Source of the DNA: an uncultured Verrucomicrobiales bacterium
GTDB lineage: Bacteria > Verrucomicrobiota > Verrucomicrobiia > Verrucomicrobiales > Akkermansiaceae
DNA length: 32,329 bases
Direction of reading: 5' to 3'
Assembly: GCA_913060685.1 (NCBI GenBank)
Contig: CAJXVQ010000011.1
Location: forward strand, 1 to 32,329
In this document: positions 30,047 through 32,329 of the stretch, piece after piece
Position numbering within the stretch: the first letter of the stretch is position 1
Layout: every line of letters begins with the position of its first letter
The notes under the pieces: model-generated
Databases searched by the model: none
The model's input: the letters and a program-made list of their open reading frames with translations, nothing else
Told to the model about the DNA's origin: nothing
Position numbers and translations under genes: made by a program

Positions 30047-31072
30047 GTGGACACAAAAAGAGTGGTTGCTGACTTTGAAGATTGGCGGGAAGTCGTGGCG
30101 GAAGCTGTGGCGGTTTTGGAGGATGGCGGGCTGGTGGCATTGCCGACGGAGACCGTTTACGGCCTTGCGGCGGATGCCTTCAATGCCGAAGCGGTGGCGA
30201 AGGTTTTCGAGGTGAAAGAGAGGCCCTCCTTTGACCCGCTTATCGTGCATATCGGGCACAAGCGCGATCTTGAAATCGTGGCGGATGTCCCGGAGGAGCT
30301 TGAGGAGATCGTGGATGAGCTGATTGCGACGTATTGGCCGGGGCCTTTGACCTTGGTTTTGCCAAAGAAGGCATCCGTGCCAGATTTGGTCACGAGCGGT
30401 TTGGATACCGTGGCGGTAAGGTTGAGTGCGCACGAGGTGATGCGGGCGGTGGCGAGGGAGATGCCGATCGCAGCTCCGAGTGCCAATCGATTTGGAAGAA
30501 TTAGTCCGACTTCGGCAGATGCCGTGATGGCGGAACTTGATGGCAAGATCCCCATGGTGGTGGATGGCGGGGCGTGCCGAGATGGACTGGAGAGCACGAT
30601 CGTGGCTCCGGAGATGACGGAAAAAGGACCCGTGTTGCGGCTTTTGAGGCCCGGACCGGTATCGCGCGAAGATTTACGAAAAATTGCCAAAGTTATTAAG
30701 CCGAAGAAGACCAAGGCGGACCACATTGAAGCACCCGGGCAGGTCGAAAGTCATTATGCTCCGGAGACTCCTTTGATCTTGATCGACAAGCCTGCTGATT
30801 TTGTCCCGGAAGCGGGGGTGAAATACGGCCTCCTCAGTTATCGGGGCGAGGGGAATAGCTCGCTGATGGAGGCAACCGAGTGGGCGCACATTGAGATCAT
30901 GAGTCAGGGCAAGGGAAAGTTGGCAGAAGGTGCGGTGAGGTTGTTTTTCTGCCTGCGTAATCTCGATGCGGCAGGAGTGGATGTCATTGTATCGGAGTCG
31001 GTTTCTGAGACGGGAATCGGGGTCGCAATCATGGACCGGCTGCGTCGGGCAGCGGCAGCTACGAAAAAATGA
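30047..31072 (+). CDS. tsaC: L-threonylcarbamoyladenylate synthase, long Sua5 type
   Basis: This 341-residue protein makes threonylcarbamoyl-AMP for the t6A37 modification of tRNAs. The YrdC domain shows ALPTETVYGLAADA, KERPSFDPLIVHI, YWPGPLTLVLPKK, VAVRLSAHEV and IAAPSANRFGRISPT. After residue about 215 it has the C-terminal Sua5 domain (GQVESHYAPETPLILID ...), so it is the long form. It begins with GTG at 30047, and no ATG alternative looks better. It overlaps the M23 peptidase start by 4 bp. Confidence 0.93.
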   Translation: MDTKRVVADFEDWREVVAEAVAVLEDGGLVALPTETVYGLAADAFNAEAVAKVFEVKERPSFDPLIVHIGHKRDLEIVADVPEELEEIVDELIATYWPGPLTLVLPKKASVPDLVTSGLDTVAVRLSAHEVMRAVAREMPIAAPSANRFGRISPTSADAVMAELDGKIPMVVDGGACRDGLESTIVAPEMTEKGPVLRLLRPGPVSREDLRKIAKVIKPKKTKADHIEAPGQVESHYAPETPLILIDKPADFVPEAGVKYGLLSYRGEGNSSLMEATEWAHIEIMSQGKGKLAEGAVRLFFCLRNLDAAGVDVIVSESVSETGIGVAIMDRLRRAAAATKK

Positions 31073-31701
31073 TCTTAAGAGCATTTATTTTACTCGGGGC
31101 GTTTGTCGGATTGGTTTCCGGCGATGTCTTGCGGATGAAACTGGCGGATGGTTTTGACTATCCGGTGGGCAAGCCCGATGCCAAAGGCTATTACAAAGCC
31201 CGCGGGATGAGGCTGACGCGACCGGTGCATTTTGGGGAGGATTGGAATGGGCTTGGTGGTGGCGATTCGGATTTGAATGATCCCATTTATGCCTGTGGCG
31301 ATGGTGTGGTGACTTTTGCGGCTGATGTCAAAGTGGGCTGGGGACGGGTCGTTTTAATCCGACATGCCTACCGCGAACCGGCGACCGGGCAGGTGAAGTA
31401 TGTCGATTCCCAGTATGGCCATTTGCGGTCAATTTTGGTGAAGAAGGGGGACCTTGTGAAGCGGGGGCAGAAGATCGGGACGATGGGGAATAATCGCGGG
31501 ATGTATGCCGCGCATTTACACTTTGAGATTCGCTATAATCTGATGATTGGGATGTTTCGGGAGAGCGTGTCGAAGTCGACCAAGAACTGGGCCGATCCCA
31601 CGAAGTTTATCAAAGCTCATCGCCGGTTGAAGAAGGAATGGCGACCGGTGGTGGTGCCGACGGGAACCTATAAGGTTTACCGCGGGCACGAGGGGCTTTA
31701 G
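31069..31701 (+). CDS. M23-family metallopeptidase
   Basis: This 210-residue protein has a signal peptide (MILRAFILLGAFVGLVSG) and an LytM/M23 zinc endopeptidase fold. Metal ligands are His54 and Asp58 in HFGEDWNG and His151 in AAHLHFEIR (with His149); His118 in SQYGHLR is also conserved. DPIYACGDGVVTFAADVKVGWGRVV is the core. It likely cuts peptide cross-links in peptidoglycan outside the cytoplasm. It overlaps tsaC by 4 bp, so the two are co-translated. Confidence 0.9.
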   Translation: MILRAFILLGAFVGLVSGDVLRMKLADGFDYPVGKPDAKGYYKARGMRLTRPVHFGEDWNGLGGGDSDLNDPIYACGDGVVTFAADVKVGWGRVVLIRHAYREPATGQVKYVDSQYGHLRSILVKKGDLVKRGQKIGTMGNNRGMYAAHLHFEIRYNLMIGMFRESVSKSTKNWADPTKFIKAHRRLKKEWRPVVVPTGTYKVYRGHEGL

Positions 31702-31712
31702 TCATTCGCATC

Positions 31713-32284
31713 ATGAGTCACAAAATAAAAACGATTTTTGGAGTCGTCCTTGTGTTGGTGGCGATCGCCAGCAAGCTGTATCAGGGGTGGAGTGATCACC
31801 AAATCCCGGAGAGTGATGGCTTGATCACGAGAATGGCCGAGGGGCAGTTTGCTGAAAAATTTACGAAAGTGAAGACGAGCGGGGCAGGTCTGGAGTTGCT
31901 GGAGGGGTGTCGTCTCATCACGGGGAGAAACAGCGATGGCGATAGTTTTCACGTGAAGCACAGCAAGGGCGAAAATCAGTTTCGGCTCTACTTCGTGGAT
32001 ACGCCGGAGAACGGGTATAAGGAATATGGCGGGGGTGAAAATAACGGGAAGCGTTTGGATGACCAAGGGAAGTACTTCAACGGACTGGATCGCGATGAAA
32101 CGGCGGAGGTGGGTAAAGACGCCAAGGCTTTTGTCCTTGGGCTTTTGAAGAAGGAAAAATTCAAAGTGCTGACGAAGTGGGAGGATGTGGTGCGACCGGG
32201 TCGGGAGTATTGTTTTGTGATCGTGAATTGGGAAGGGAGAGAGGTCTACTTGCATGAGCTTCTCGTCGCGCAGGGGTTGGTGAG
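31713..32284 (+). CDS. Thermonuclease-like (SNase) protein, 3' truncated
   Basis: The frame runs to the contig end; the last genomic base is about 32284 and the following residues are adapter. An N-terminal transmembrane or signal segment (IFGVVLVLVAIAS) is present. The SNase-like part shows GRNSDGDSFHV, FRLYFVDTPENG (an Arg with Asp and Glu near, as in staphylococcal nuclease R35/D40/E43) and VGKDAKAFVLGLL. The C-terminus is missing. It is probably an exported or membrane-attached nuclease, 11 bp after the M23 gene and likely in the same operon. Confidence 0.8.
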
Positions 32285-32329
32285 CTGTCTCTTATACACA
32301 TCTCCGAGCCCACGAGACCGAGGCTGATC
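32285..32329. other. Untrimmed Nextera sequencing adapter (right contig end)
   Basis: The sequence begins with the Tn5 mosaic end CTGTCTCTTATACACATCT, continues through the i7-side adapter and reads index CGAGGCTG (32319-32326), the reverse complement of the left-end index, then ATC. It is read-through adapter, not genomic. Confidence 0.98.

Noticed and set aside
1-32329. Terminal inverted repeats with the Tn5 mosaic end, as if the contig were a transposon
   Set aside because: The repeats are the full Nextera adapter including an index and part of the P7 primer, and no transposase is encoded.

Overview
The window is a bacterial contig of about 32.2 kb, with untrimmed Illumina Nextera adapter at both ends (positions 1-49 and 32285-32329). 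The gene content points to a member of the Verrucomicrobiota or another PVC-group bacterium. It has several secreted glycan-active enzymes (an S1 sulfatase and two SASA-type acetylesterases), a Ca-binding DxDxDG C-terminal module, a multi-CxxCH cytochrome next to a dehydrogenase-like beta-propeller, an AraC regulator with a PAS domain, and many signal peptides. Shine-Dalgarno sequences are scarce, and several starts follow A/C-rich leaders instead. The taxonomic call is an inference from gene content; no rRNA or other marker gene is present.

Layout. 50-1482: 5'-truncated secreted beta-propeller protein. 1483-1925: no convincing gene. 1926-2648 (-): small SASA esterase. 2949-4106 (+): secreted DUF1579/LolA-like protein. 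4206-9290 (+): compact cluster of a DJ-1/PfpI protein, a Tat-exported xylose-isomerase-like TIM barrel, a five-haem-motif cytochrome c and a PQQ-dehydrogenase-like propeller; the last three overlap or nearly overlap, suggesting one exported oxidation system. 9350-12131 (-): sulfatase and a CGTGWR-type rhodanese. The rhodanese is divergent from an EgtB/OvoA/SenA-type sulfoxide synthase (12276-13565), which suggests a thiohistidine-related locus. 13711-14808 (-): exported NHL propeller. 14930-18496 (+): SNF2 helicase with a degenerate SWIM finger, then a GNAT protein.

18540-25116 is almost entirely minus strand. It holds an old-yellow-enzyme reductase, an AraC/PAS regulator, a Tm-1-like (UPF0261) protein, an LsrF-type thiolase/aldolase, an intrinsic terminator, a divergent ribulose-phosphate-epimerase-like protein, an SDR dehydrogenase and a VapBC toxin-antitoxin pair. 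The LsrF, Tm-1-like, epimerase and SDR set has no other lsr gene beside it and is the best candidate here for an undescribed catabolic pathway. The vapBC pair lies between two 51-bp near-identical direct repeats, one of which is the 3' part of the SDR gene.

25195-32284: a basic-secretory-protein metalloprotease coupled to an FKBP lipoprotein (-), a second SASA esterase (+), queG and aroK (-, overlapping), a long TsaC/Sua5 overlapping an M23 peptidase (+), and a thermonuclease-like protein cut by the contig end. I saw no rRNA, tRNA, CRISPR array or insertion sequence.
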